This document shows, in pieces, positions 54,930 through 61,862 of a DNA stretch of 64,000 nt. This stretch comes from Paenibacillus tuaregi. Lineage in GTDB: Bacteria > Bacillota > Bacilli > Paenibacillales > Paenibacillaceae. The DNA lies in the NCBI RefSeq assembly GCF_900086655.1, contig NZ_LT575476.1:3630826-3694825 (forward strand), given 5' to 3'. Both the position numbers and the translations under genes were made by a program. Below the pieces are notes generated by a model. It was not told where the DNA came from. It searched no databases and saw only the letters and a list, made by a program, of their open reading frames with translations. How positions within the stretch are numbered: the stretch's first letter is position 1; every line of letters starts with the position of its first letter.

Positions 54930-54976
54930 TAAAAAAAGGGTAGTGAGAGGTTTTAGCACCTACCAACCACCCTTTT
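54930..54976 (-). terminator. Terminator/attenuator between rpsB and tsf
   Basis: AAGGGTGGT pairs with ACTACCCTT (one G-U) around a 21-nt loop and is followed by a run of T on the minus strand. It lies 70 nt after rpsB and 50 nt before tsf; partial termination would lower tsf relative to rpsB. Confidence 0.78.
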
Positions 54977-55045
54977 CATTTAATTCATCGTTTGTGTCAT
55001 GCATCCTGAATGAATCTCATTCAGATCATGTCTAAACGTTCTATC

Positions 55046-55744
55046 TTACGCTGTTGTTTGTTCGCCTTGGTTCGCTTCGATCACAGCATCGGCCATTTTA
55101 CCTGTCAGCAATTTAACAGCGCGGATCGCGTCATCATTACCTGGGATAACATAGTCGATTTCGTCCGGATCACAGTTCGTATCTACGATACCAACAATTG
55201 GGATACCCAATTTACGGGCTTCAGCAACCGCGATACGCTCTTTGCGAGGGTCGATGATGAAGAGTGCGCTTGGCAAGCCCTTCATGTTCTTGATACCGCC
55301 AAGGAATTTCTCAAGACGATCTTTCTCTTTGCGGAGAATGATAACTTCTTTCTTAGGAAGAACTGCGAAAGTGCCATCCTCTTCCCATTTTTCCAATGTC
55401 TTCAAACGGTCGATACGTTTTTGAATGGTTTGGAAGTTAGTCAGAGTACCTCCGAGCCAACGTTGGTTAATGTAGAATTGACCAGCGCGCTCAGCTTCTT
55501 CTTTAACAGAATCTTGAGCTTGTTTCTTCGTGCCGACGAAAAGAATAGTACCATTCTCTTCAGCCACGCTTTTTACGAAGTTGTAAGCTTCTTCTACTTT
55601 CTTGACTGTCTTTTGCAAGTCAATAATGTAAATACCGTTTCTTTCAGTGAAGATATAACGATCCATTTTTGGGTTCCAGCGACGTGTCTGGTGACCGAAA
55701 TGAACCCCTGCTTCAAGCAGTTGTTTCATGGAGATAACTCCCAT
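55046..55744 (-). CDS. rpsB: 30S ribosomal protein S2
   Basis: S2 joins the 30S subunit late and is needed for S1-like functions and translation initiation. The 232-residue product has [79 protein letters not shown] and [24 protein letters not shown] choose the ATG with AGGAGGTGTG upstream; the frame extends 20 codons into the leader, which I exclude. A promoter and a leader of about 115 nt precede it. Confidence 0.97.
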   Translation of the reverse strand: MGVISMKQLLEAGVHFGHQTRRWNPKMDRYIFTERNGIYIIDLQKTVKKVEEAYNFVKSVAEENGTILFVGTKKQAQDSVKEEAERAGQFYINQRWLGGTLTNFQTIQKRIDRLKTLEKWEEDGTFAVLPKKEVIILRKEKDRLEKFLGGIKNMKGLPSALFIIDPRKERIAVAEARKLGIPIVGIVDTNCDPDEIDYVIPGNDDAIRAVKLLTGKMADAVIEANQGEQTTA

Positions 55745-55868
55745 CTTCACACACCTCCTAGTTGGTTTTTTAGTATGATGCCCTCCGCTGATGTCATCTC
55801 CCATTAAAACTTCCCGCAGGAAGCACCGTTAACAGAATCAGTCAGCGTGTGTTTTAACACCGTCAACT

Positions 55869-55897
55869 AATATATCACAATTAGATTAGCGTTGCAA
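55869..55897 (-). promoter_or_regulatory. Sigma-A promoter for rpsB-tsf
   Basis: The minus strand reads TTGCAA, a 17-nt spacer and TATATT (4/6 and 5/6). The leader to rpsB is about 115 nt and contains inverted segments (GTTAACGGTG, CTTCCTGCGGGAAG) that could form an S2-responsive structure; this is speculative. Confidence 0.68.
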
Positions 55898-55916
55898 TAA
55901 AATCTCGGTAAACGAA

Positions 55917-55955
55917 TAAAGCCGCACCGGGAATGTTATTTCCCGGACGGCTTTG
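55917..55955 (-). terminator. Terminator overlapping the end of the MltG-LysM-like gene
   Basis: AAAGCCG(T)CCGGGAA pairs with TTCCCGG(TG)CGGCTTT around a 6-nt loop, with a short T-rich tail on the minus strand. Its 5' arm includes the last codons of the gene. It ends the swrB-like transcript before the rpsB promoter. Confidence 0.8.
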
Positions 55956-56571
55956 AGGTGATTTTGGAGATAATGGAGGCTGCGGACTCCCCCTCTTCGA
56001 AGCTGTAAGTTCCGGTCTGCAATCTGTAATTGGACTTCTTATCTACTGCCTTTTGGATAAAGGCGCTCTTGTCGTCAATAATGCCTGATTTCTTAAGATT
56101 GTCCGCGACCTTGCTCAGGGTGTCCCCCGATGAAATTTTAAAAGAGATCGTCTCCGGCTTCTTGGGAGCTTCCGTTTGCTTAGGAGTAGTCGTCTTAGGC
56201 GTATCAGGCGCCGTGGAAGACTTGTCCGCTCCGTCTGGCGCGGCTGGCTCCTTCGGAGCTGATGCCGAATCCGGCTTAGCCGGGTCCGTGGTGGAAGACG
56301 GTGTCTTTGGTTCTACCGGCTTCTTGGTTTCAGAAGAAGCCTGTTCTCCCGGCTTTGCTTCCTTTGCTTTGGCTTCCCATTCCTGGGCTGTGTACACCTT
56401 TTCCGCTTCGTCATACACCTTCAGGTTAAACCTCTGGGCAGCCTCCTTCACCTGCTGCGCGGTAAGAAGCTGGCTGGACGCCGTCCCCTGTCCGATCAGC
56501 ATGATCTGAAGCAGCAGGGCACCGGCAATGAGTCCGACACCTAGTCCGAGCAAAAATGTGCGGTTCTTCAT
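55936..56571 (-). CDS. Membrane-anchored protein with a MltG/YceG N-terminal (LysM-like) domain
   Basis: The 211-residue product has an N-terminal transmembrane helix (about residues 5-27), a short helical segment (LLTAQQVKEAAQRFNLKVY), a Pro/Ala/Ser/Thr/Lys-rich linker of about 80 residues, and a C-terminal domain with FKISSGDTLSKVADNLKKSG, then FIQKAVDKKSNYRLQTGTYSF and AASIISKIT. That last domain resembles the LysM-like N-terminal part of the MltG/YceG endolytic transglycosylase, but the catalytic domain is absent. It probably acts at the envelope, perhaps binding peptidoglycan. The ATG overlaps the stop of the SwrB-like gene (ATGA), so they are coupled. No family name is certain. Confidence 0.75.
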   Translation of the reverse strand: MKNRTFLLGLGVGLIAGALLLQIMLIGQGTASSQLLTAQQVKEAAQRFNLKVYDEAEKVYTAQEWEAKAKEAKPGEQASSETKKPVEPKTPSSTTDPAKPDSASAPKEPAAPDGADKSSTAPDTPKTTTPKQTEAPKKPETISFKISSGDTLSKVADNLKKSGIIDDKSAFIQKAVDKKSNYRLQTGTYSFEEGESAASIISKITSKPSGK

Positions 56572-57119
56572 TCCGCCTTCTCCTCCTTGCTGGCAAGTTG
56601 AAGAATCAGCTGAACTTCACCGCGCTGCATATCCAGCGCTTTCGCAATGGCGTCAATCGATTTCCCATGCTCATAGAAATTAAACAGCTCGGGATACCGG
56701 TCACGCACGGTGTTCCGTGGAACAGCAGGAGCCTTCGGTTCCTCTACCGGGACTTCACCCGGTTCTTCTAATGTGACGGGCACTGAAGGTACTGAAGGCA
56801 CGGATTCCAGCTTTTCCATCCTCGCTTCCTGCAGCGAAGCCGTTTTCTCAACATCAAGCAGCCGTCCTCTGAGCTCAGCCACCTGCTCCTGCAGCGACAT
56901 CATCTTGGAAGCCGTCTCCTGCTTCATTTGGGCTACAAGCTCGATGAGTTCGTTATTCTCCCGTTCGATCTCAGACATATAGTGCTCAAGAGCGGCCTCC
57001 ACGTCGGCAGCTCCCGAAGCCTGATCTGCCGCTGGTTTGCGCTTTGGCAGAAAGAGAGCGTAACCAATCGCCGCGGCTCCTAGAAGGACTATATAAACCC
57101 ATGCATTTCCTAATGGCAT
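56568..57119 (-). CDS. SwrB-like single-pass coiled-coil protein
   Basis: The 183-residue product has one N-terminal transmembrane helix (about 6-24), a coiled coil (about 40-110; EHYMSEIERENNELIELVAQ), a Pro/Glu/Val-rich linker and a C-terminal helix-turn-helix-like element (YPELFNFYEHGKSIDAIAKALDMQRGEVQLILQL). This architecture and its position between the sigD end of the chemotaxis operon and rpsB fit SwrB (YlxL), which in B. subtilis promotes flagellar hook-basal body completion. Sequence is too diverged for me to assign the name with certainty. It is translationally coupled to the MltG-LysM-like gene. Confidence 0.65.
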   Translation of the reverse strand: MPLGNAWVYIVLLGAAAIGYALFLPKRKPAADQASGAADVEAALEHYMSEIERENNELIELVAQMKQETASKMMSLQEQVAELRGRLLDVEKTASLQEARMEKLESVPSVPSVPVTLEEPGEVPVEEPKAPAVPRNTVRDRYPELFNFYEHGKSIDAIAKALDMQRGEVQLILQLASKEEKAE

Positions 57120-57155
57120 AAATGTTCACCCGTTTTATTGTTATGTTGTAGTTAT

Positions 57156-57180
57156 AAGAAAAGCACCGTTAGGTGCCTTT
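57156..57180 (-). terminator. Terminator at the end of the flagellar/chemotaxis operon
   Basis: AAAGGCACC / GGTGCTTTT around a TAAC loop, followed by CTTAT on the minus strand, lies 30 nt after the 104-residue gene. It suggests the SwrB-like gene is on a separate or read-through transcript. Confidence 0.72.
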
Positions 57181-57212
57181 ACATAAGTTAATCATCAGCA
57201 TGTTCAAATAAA

Positions 57213-57527
57213 TTATAAAGAAAGATCAAAGTTGTGTCCTTTGAACGGGTGTTCAGCAGGGTGTTCCTTAACCTGCTCTGAGGAAGCTTCCTGCTTGTCT
57301 TGCTGGCCTGCTTCCCCAGAAGAGGATTGACGGCCGTCCCGAACCACCGCTTGCGACGATTCGTCCACTTGAGCGCTGCGCTTACGTTCGCGGTCACTGC
57401 GCTTCATATTCTGGCCCTCTAAAGTATGCTGGTGATGCATTGGACTATGCTGAGCCTCCTGCTGAATCCGGCTTGCTTCACTGGTCCGTGGGACGGCAAT
57501 TTGCAGTTCAACCGCTTTAAAATCCAT
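57213..57527 (-). CDS. Hypothetical 104-residue protein at the end of the fla/che operon
   Basis: The product begins MDFKAVELQIAVPRTSEASR, has a highly charged, Gln/Glu/Ser/Lys-rich, probably disordered middle, and ends HPFKGHNFDLSL. The conserved-looking ends with a variable middle suggest a real small protein, possibly one that docks through its termini. The ATG has GGGGTGA upstream and the gene follows fapA by 29 nt and precedes a terminator, so it is the last gene of the sigD-fapA end of the operon. I do not recognise its family; a role with FapA or in motility is inferred from position only. Confidence 0.65.
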   Translation of the reverse strand: MDFKAVELQIAVPRTSEASRIQQEAQHSPMHHQHTLEGQNMKRSDRERKRSAQVDESSQAVVRDGRQSSSGEAGQQDKQEASSEQVKEHPAEHPFKGHNFDLSL

Positions 57528-57556
57528 GAAATCACCCCACTATTAAAATTGGAGGC

Positions 57557-58969
57557 CTAGACATAAGAGGACATCGAGATATCTCCCTCGCTGTAATAAA
57601 AAGTCATATGGGAGACTGGGTCCTTAATAAATTTCGTGTATCTGCCGATAACTATTTTGGAGCCACCATAAATCATCTTTAACACCTGTACCTTGGCCTT
57701 GCTCGTATCTTCAAGAGACTTTTCGATCTCCAGCATCCGCTCTTTAAGTTCAGCTTGCTCTCTCAGGTGCTGCTTCTTGGTCAGGCTCAGCTTAGCTCGC
57801 ATCTGCATCTTCTCCGTTGTCAGTTTTCCAACCGAAGCCAGCTGATCCAGAATAGCAAGTGCTTTGTCTGTCTTATCGAGACTTCCCATATTCTCTTTGA
57901 ATGCCAGTCTCAAGTCCGCAAGCTCATTGCGGAGCTCCGGAAGGACACCTACCTCGACCGTTGTCGTGGTGGACATCGGGTTGCCGATAATCCTTGCGGT
58001 TACTTTCTCTCCGGCCTGAATGTTGCCGCCGACAATAAGTCCTTTGGCTCCATTACAGAGAACGTCCCGTCCGGCACGGATATTAGAGTGCATAATACTC
58101 TGAGATACAATCACGTCCTCGGCTGCATGTACGTTCCCATCTTGAATGAAGGAGCTTTTGACATTGTGGCCTGCTTTGACAAGGCCTTTGTTGTAACCGA
58201 TAATACCGCCCGTAATTTCGATGGAGCCTCCAGCTTCAAGCTCCGCACCTTCCACACCGCCGATAACCCTGATGTCTCCTGCGGCGCTAACGCGAAATCC
58301 GGTCAACACGTTCCCACGAACAATTACAGTACCGATAAAGCTTATATTCCCGGTAGTGTAATCCACATCCCCGTTCACTTCATAGATCGGGAATACATTG
58401 ATCTTCCCTTTGTCCGTTTTGGTGACCAATCCGTCAATGGCGGCATACATCGCCGTCTGTTCCGGGTTCAGAACGACATTCTTGCCAACTTTAAATCTTG
58501 CTTCCTTACCGGGTTTACAAGGTATTTCTTCACCGGTTACCGCTCTGCCCGGCTTGCCTGGCACAGGAGGCGCCAGCTCCGCGATCAATTGGCCTTTCTG
58601 CAGGTTATTAAGCCGGATAACATCCTTATAATCCACGCTTCCATCCTCATTCTCATTGGGACGGTGCTGTTCTTGATCGATGGACAAGGCATAGCGGATG
58701 AAACCATCCTCGCCGCTGACCGGGGGTTGACCTATTGCTACCCGCAGAGGCGTGAAAGCATATCCTCCTGGATTGGCCGCAAACCGTACTAGAGCATCCT
58801 TTTGGATACCAAAATTCACACCATTCGCCAGCAAAAACTGTTCCAGTGATTCCGGGCTGCAGGCTAAGCCTTCTTCATCCTTAATCAGCTGCAGGAACGC
58901 CTCGCTTTTGTCATTAGAAAAACTCAAACCTACATACTGCTTCAAATCTATACCAACCTGCTCGCCCAT
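57557..58969 (-). CDS. FapA family protein (DUF342)
   Basis: A polymerising beta-helix protein of the FapA/DUF342 family. It has an N-terminal domain with the family's FTPLRVAIGQPPVSGEDGFI and LAPPVPGKPGRAVTGEEIPC, a right-handed beta-helix centre rich in Gly/Val/Ile repeats (NISFIGTVIVRGNVLTGFRV, AGGSIEITGGIIG, VHAAEDVIVSQSIMHSNIRAGRDV) and a C-terminal coiled coil (about 345-430). Family members affect flagellar assembly or bind partner proteins, but the biochemical role in Bacillales is unclear. It follows sigD by 32 nt in the chemotaxis operon. Confidence 0.9.
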   Translation of the reverse strand: MGEQVGIDLKQYVGLSFSNDKSEAFLQLIKDEEGLACSPESLEQFLLANGVNFGIQKDALVRFAANPGGYAFTPLRVAIGQPPVSGEDGFIRYALSIDQEQHRPNENEDGSVDYKDVIRLNNLQKGQLIAELAPPVPGKPGRAVTGEEIPCKPGKEARFKVGKNVVLNPEQTAMYAAIDGLVTKTDKGKINVFPIYEVNGDVDYTTGNISFIGTVIVRGNVLTGFRVSAAGDIRVIGGVEGAELEAGGSIEITGGIIGYNKGLVKAGHNVKSSFIQDGNVHAAEDVIVSQSIMHSNIRAGRDVLCNGAKGLIVGGNIQAGEKVTARIIGNPMSTTTTVEVGVLPELRNELADLRLAFKENMGSLDKTDKALAILDQLASVGKLTTEKMQMRAKLSLTKKQHLREQAELKERMLEIEKSLEDTSKAKVQVLKMIYGGSKIVIGRYTKFIKDPVSHMTFYYSEGDISMSSYV

Positions 58970-59001
58970 CCCAAGTCCCCCATTCCTTCATATACAATAC
59001 T

Positions 59002-59790
59002 CTAGTCATCTTGCATCAACAGATCCCGCTGTTTATCCAAGGTGCCACGAAGCCTAAGGATCGCTTTGGAATGTAACTGAGAAATCCGCGAAGGGGATAA
59101 AGACATAACCTCCGCAATTTCACTTAGTGATAAATCTTCATAATAAAGTAAAGAAACGACTGTACGTTCTTTTTCAGTCAATTTCTCGATTCCCTTAGTC
59201 AATGATTCTCTTAAATGGAACTCTCGAACCTTATAGTCCGGGTTCTTGGCTTTTTCATCAACGAGAACGGATAACCGGGTTTCCGAGTCTTCCTCCCGTA
59301 TCGGGTCCTCCAACGAACAGAGGGTCATTACCGCAACTTCCTGAAGCATGTGCTGAAACTCTTGAACGGTAACATCTAAATATTGGCTCATTTCGGCATC
59401 GGATACCGAGCGCAGATACTGCTGTTCCAGCTGCTGATATCCTTCTTCAATCTTCTTTGCTTTCTCCCGGACAGATCGGGGAACCCAGTCCCCCTGTCTC
59501 AGCCCGTCCAATATGGCACCGCGGACCCTCCATGAGGCATAGGTCTCGAACTGCAGTCCGCGCTTGTAATCAAACTTCTCAACAGCATCGATAAGTCCCA
59601 TTACACCGTTACTGGCCAAGTCGTCCTTGGAAATATTCTTTGGGAGTCCAACAGCCAGGCGGCCCGACACATAGTCAACAATAGGGAGGTGTTTCTCGAT
59701 CAACATTTTCTTGGCCTCAATATCGCCGTGTTCTTTCCATCTCTCCCAGAGATCAGCGTTGTTCAGAGGCATGGATTTGCGCTCGTTCAA
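59002..59790 (-). CDS. sigD: RNA polymerase sigma factor SigD/FliA
   Basis: SigD directs late flagellar, chemotaxis and autolysin genes. The product of about 262 residues has region 2 (IVDYVSGRLAVGLPKNISKD, DAVEKFDYKRGLQFETYASWRVRGAILDGLR), a region 3 helix (VPRSVREKAKKIEEGYQQLE) and region 4 (LTEKERTVVSLLYYEDLSLSEIAEVMSLSPSRISQLHSKAI). I choose a TTG start (NERKSMPLNN) with GGAGGG 8 nt upstream; an ATG six codons later lacks one. The gene lies within the operon next to cheD, as in B. subtilis. FlgM, its antagonist, is not in the window. Confidence 0.96.
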   Translation of the reverse strand: MNERKSMPLNNADLWERWKEHGDIEAKKMLIEKHLPIVDYVSGRLAVGLPKNISKDDLASNGVMGLIDAVEKFDYKRGLQFETYASWRVRGAILDGLRQGDWVPRSVREKAKKIEEGYQQLEQQYLRSVSDAEMSQYLDVTVQEFQHMLQEVAVMTLCSLEDPIREEDSETRLSVLVDEKAKNPDYKVREFHLRESLTKGIEKLTEKERTVVSLLYYEDLSLSEIAEVMSLSPSRISQLHSKAILRLRGTLDKQRDLLMQDD

Positions 59791-59804
59791 TGGTCTCACC
59801 CTCC

Positions 59805-60227
59805 TTATTTTTCTGTCAGGTGACGAAGAGCCTTAGCCAGCTCTTCAGGATCTTGCTCCGATGTCTTGACGAGCTTCGGCGGGTTCAAAGGTGAGAATCC
59901 GCTGGGTTCGCTAGGAGCATCCGGCTTTTGCTTCAACAGATCATTCAACTCTTCACTTTCGTCCGGCGTAGTCATATCCAGAACGGTTCCGCGGTCCGTC
60001 TCCTCCTCTTGCTCAGCCTCCATCACAGGCAGCTCAGGCTCGGCGGGCGGAGAGGCTAGAAACCCAAGAAGCCACCGCAGGGCGAATGCCAATACAAACC
60101 ATACAACAAAGGCAATGCAGCTGCGCACCACACTCGTAACTAATATATTATTTGAAAAAGATACTATAAAGGTAATTATAAATCCTATTGCTCCAAACAA
60201 CCAGTTAAACCCTATTTTTCCAGCCAT
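59805..60227 (-). CDS. Hypothetical membrane protein between cheD and sigD
   Basis: The 140-residue product begins MAGKIGFNWLFGAIGFIITF, with two transmembrane helices (about residues 8-26 and 34-56), and continues as an acidic, Pro-rich cytoplasmic or extracellular tail (EAEQEEETDRGTVLDMTTPD) ending PEELAKALRHLTEK, a possible amphipathic helix. The ATG follows AAAGGA at 9 nt. B. subtilis has no gene here, so it is a lineage-specific insertion in the che operon. The C-terminal helix could bind a partner such as SigD or a Che protein, but this is a guess. Confidence 0.7.
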   Translation of the reverse strand: MAGKIGFNWLFGAIGFIITFIVSFSNNILVTSVVRSCIAFVVWFVLAFALRWLLGFLASPPAEPELPVMEAEQEEETDRGTVLDMTTPDESEELNDLLKQKPDAPSEPSGFSPLNPPKLVKTSEQDPEELAKALRHLTEK

Positions 60228-60229
60228 GG

Positions 60230-60727
60230 CTACAATTCCTTTTTACCCATTTGTACGCTTCGTATGAATAATATACCCGTTTCACAATCCATTTCTATCG
60301 TTCTACCATAATTCCCTCCGGTATCTTCCCCAATCAGAGGGATCCCAAGCTCATCCAGCTTCAATTTACACGATTCCACATTTCTTGGACCAATCCGCAG
60401 CGCATCCCCTTTACCAGCGAAGCTGAACATCTGGGAGCCCCCGGCCATCTTGGCCACAAGACGTTTAGGCGATGCTCCGAGTTCAATCAGCTTCTGATAG
60501 ATTGCAGGAACTGCTGTATCTGCATATTTGGCGATGTTTAGCGCTCCCTCACGGGCAATATCCGATGAAGGAAGCATTACATGGGCCAAGCCTCCAATTT
60601 TCACCTGAGGATCATAAAGGGTGACTCCCACACAGGAACCAAGTCCAGTCGTGCGGATCAACCCTTCTTTTTCAATGACGTCAAATTCGGCCATACCCAC
60701 TTTAACAACACGCTGTTGGTCAATCAT
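60230..60727 (-). CDS. cheD: Chemoreceptor glutamine deamidase CheD
   Basis: CheD deamidates Gln residues on chemoreceptors and is inhibited by CheC in the B. subtilis adaptation system. The 165-residue product has GLIRTTGLGSCVGVTLYDPQ with the catalytic Cys, GGLAHVMLPSSD with the His, and KRLVAKMAGGSQMFSF with the Thr/Ser region. I choose the ATG that overlaps the cheC stop by 8 nt; the frame extends 13 codons into cheC. Overlap with cheC fits the two proteins forming a complex. Confidence 0.96.
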   Translation of the reverse strand: MIDQQRVVKVGMAEFDVIEKEGLIRTTGLGSCVGVTLYDPQVKIGGLAHVMLPSSDIAREGALNIAKYADTAVPAIYQKLIELGASPKRLVAKMAGGSQMFSFAGKGDALRIGPRNVESCKLKLDELGIPLIGEDTGGNYGRTIEMDCETGILFIRSVQMGKKEL

Positions 60728-61346
60728 GGTTCTTAGGCACTCCCAGCGCGGTGAAAATTTGATCAAAGGATTCAGGGTCAGGGATCAGGAAAAATTGACC
60801 CTCCACCTCTTGGTGCCCCTCGATAAAGGTCGTATCGATCAGCAGGGCATCATCCCCCATTTCCCCGAACTGCAGCAGTCCGTAGCTAAGAATAGCTCCA
60901 GCCATATCCATAGCCAGGGCGGGTACAGTAGGAGACATGGATAAGCGTGTGAAATCAGCAAGGGAAGAAAGGTAAGAGCCGGCAAGGATATTCCCGATCT
61001 CGGACAATGCCGACCACTCCATCTCTGTAAACTCCTCATCGTTCTCCACTTCGAGGGTAGACAAACGGTGAAGCAGCTTTTTGGCAGCCTCCGGGCTCAG
61101 GATAAAGAAGAGGTTCCCAGGGGCATCCCCCTCAACCCGGAAGAAAATCGCCAGGACGATCGTCTCTGCTCCCCCAACCTTCTCCGCAATGGCTTCAAAT
61201 GGAAGCATTTGGACCTTTGGCACAGCCATGTCAATCGGCTTGTCCAGGAGGCATGACAATGCGGTAGCGGCGTTACCCGCTCCGATATTGCCGATTTCCT
61301 TGAGAATATCCATTTTAAATTCGGCAAAATCCTTGAACAAGTCCAC
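60720..61346 (-). CDS. cheC: CheY-P phosphatase CheC
   Basis: CheC is a CheY-P phosphatase and CheD regulator. The 208-residue product has the two pseudosymmetric phosphatase helices: DILKEIGNIGAGNAATALS and WSALSEIGNILAGSYLSSLA, both with the ExxN catalytic pair. The start is GTG with GAGGGC upstream, 3 nt after the cheW stop; an internal ATG (MDILKEIGN) is possible. Position cheW-cheC-cheD is conserved. Confidence 0.96.
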   Translation of the reverse strand: MDLFKDFAEFKMDILKEIGNIGAGNAATALSCLLDKPIDMAVPKVQMLPFEAIAEKVGGAETIVLAIFFRVEGDAPGNLFFILSPEAAKKLLHRLSTLEVENDEEFTEMEWSALSEIGNILAGSYLSSLADFTRLSMSPTVPALAMDMAGAILSYGLLQFGEMGDDALLIDTTFIEGHQEVEGQFFLIPDPESFDQIFTALGVPKNHD

Positions 61347-61349
61347 AGT

Positions 61350-61811
61350 TTAGCCCTCAAGACTTTCCAATTGAATGATTTCGCTCCGGTTAAGCACTTC
61401 GGAAAGGTTCAGCATAATCAGCAGACGCTCCTCGGAAATGCGGGCCACCCCGTCCAGGTATTTGGCCTTAATGCCACCCACGACCTCTGGCGGGGAATCG
61501 ATAATATCTGTGTTCAGGTCAATGACGTCATTTGCAGAATCCACGATGAAGCCAACCTCCAGCTCCTCCGCGTTCACAATGATAATCCGGCTCTGCTCGG
61601 TAAATTCAGCCTCCGGAAGTCCAAAGCGTCCGCGCAGGTCAATGACAGGAATGACCACCCCGCGAAGGTTGATTACCCCTTTTACAAACGCGAATGTCTT
61701 AGGAACCCGTGTAATTGGCATAATTCGTTCAATGGTCTGAACCTTGTCCACTTCAATCCCGTATTCCTCATGTCCCAGCTTAAATACAATTACTTTAATG
61801 TCTTGTCCCAT
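61350..61811 (-). CDS. cheW: Chemotaxis coupling protein CheW
   Basis: CheW couples chemoreceptors to CheA. The 153-residue SH3-like double-barrel protein has IKVIVFKLGHEEYGIEVDKV, the conserved RVPKTFAFVKGVINLRGVVIPVIDL and VGFIVDSANDVIDL. A CheV with receiver domain is not present here. The gene follows cheA by 51 nt and lies in the che operon. Confidence 0.97.
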   Translation of the reverse strand: MGQDIKVIVFKLGHEEYGIEVDKVQTIERIMPITRVPKTFAFVKGVINLRGVVIPVIDLRGRFGLPEAEFTEQSRIIIVNAEELEVGFIVDSANDVIDLNTDIIDSPPEVVGGIKAKYLDGVARISEERLLIMLNLSEVLNRSEIIQLESLEG

Positions 61812-61862
61812 GGTTGATTTCCTCCTTAGATGGTGTCCGGTATTCCTCTGCTTGACTGACCG

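Noticed and set aside
55745..55804. 20-codon N-terminal extension of rpsB.
   Set aside because: The strong ribosome-binding site lies immediately before the internal ATG that matches the S2 N-terminus.
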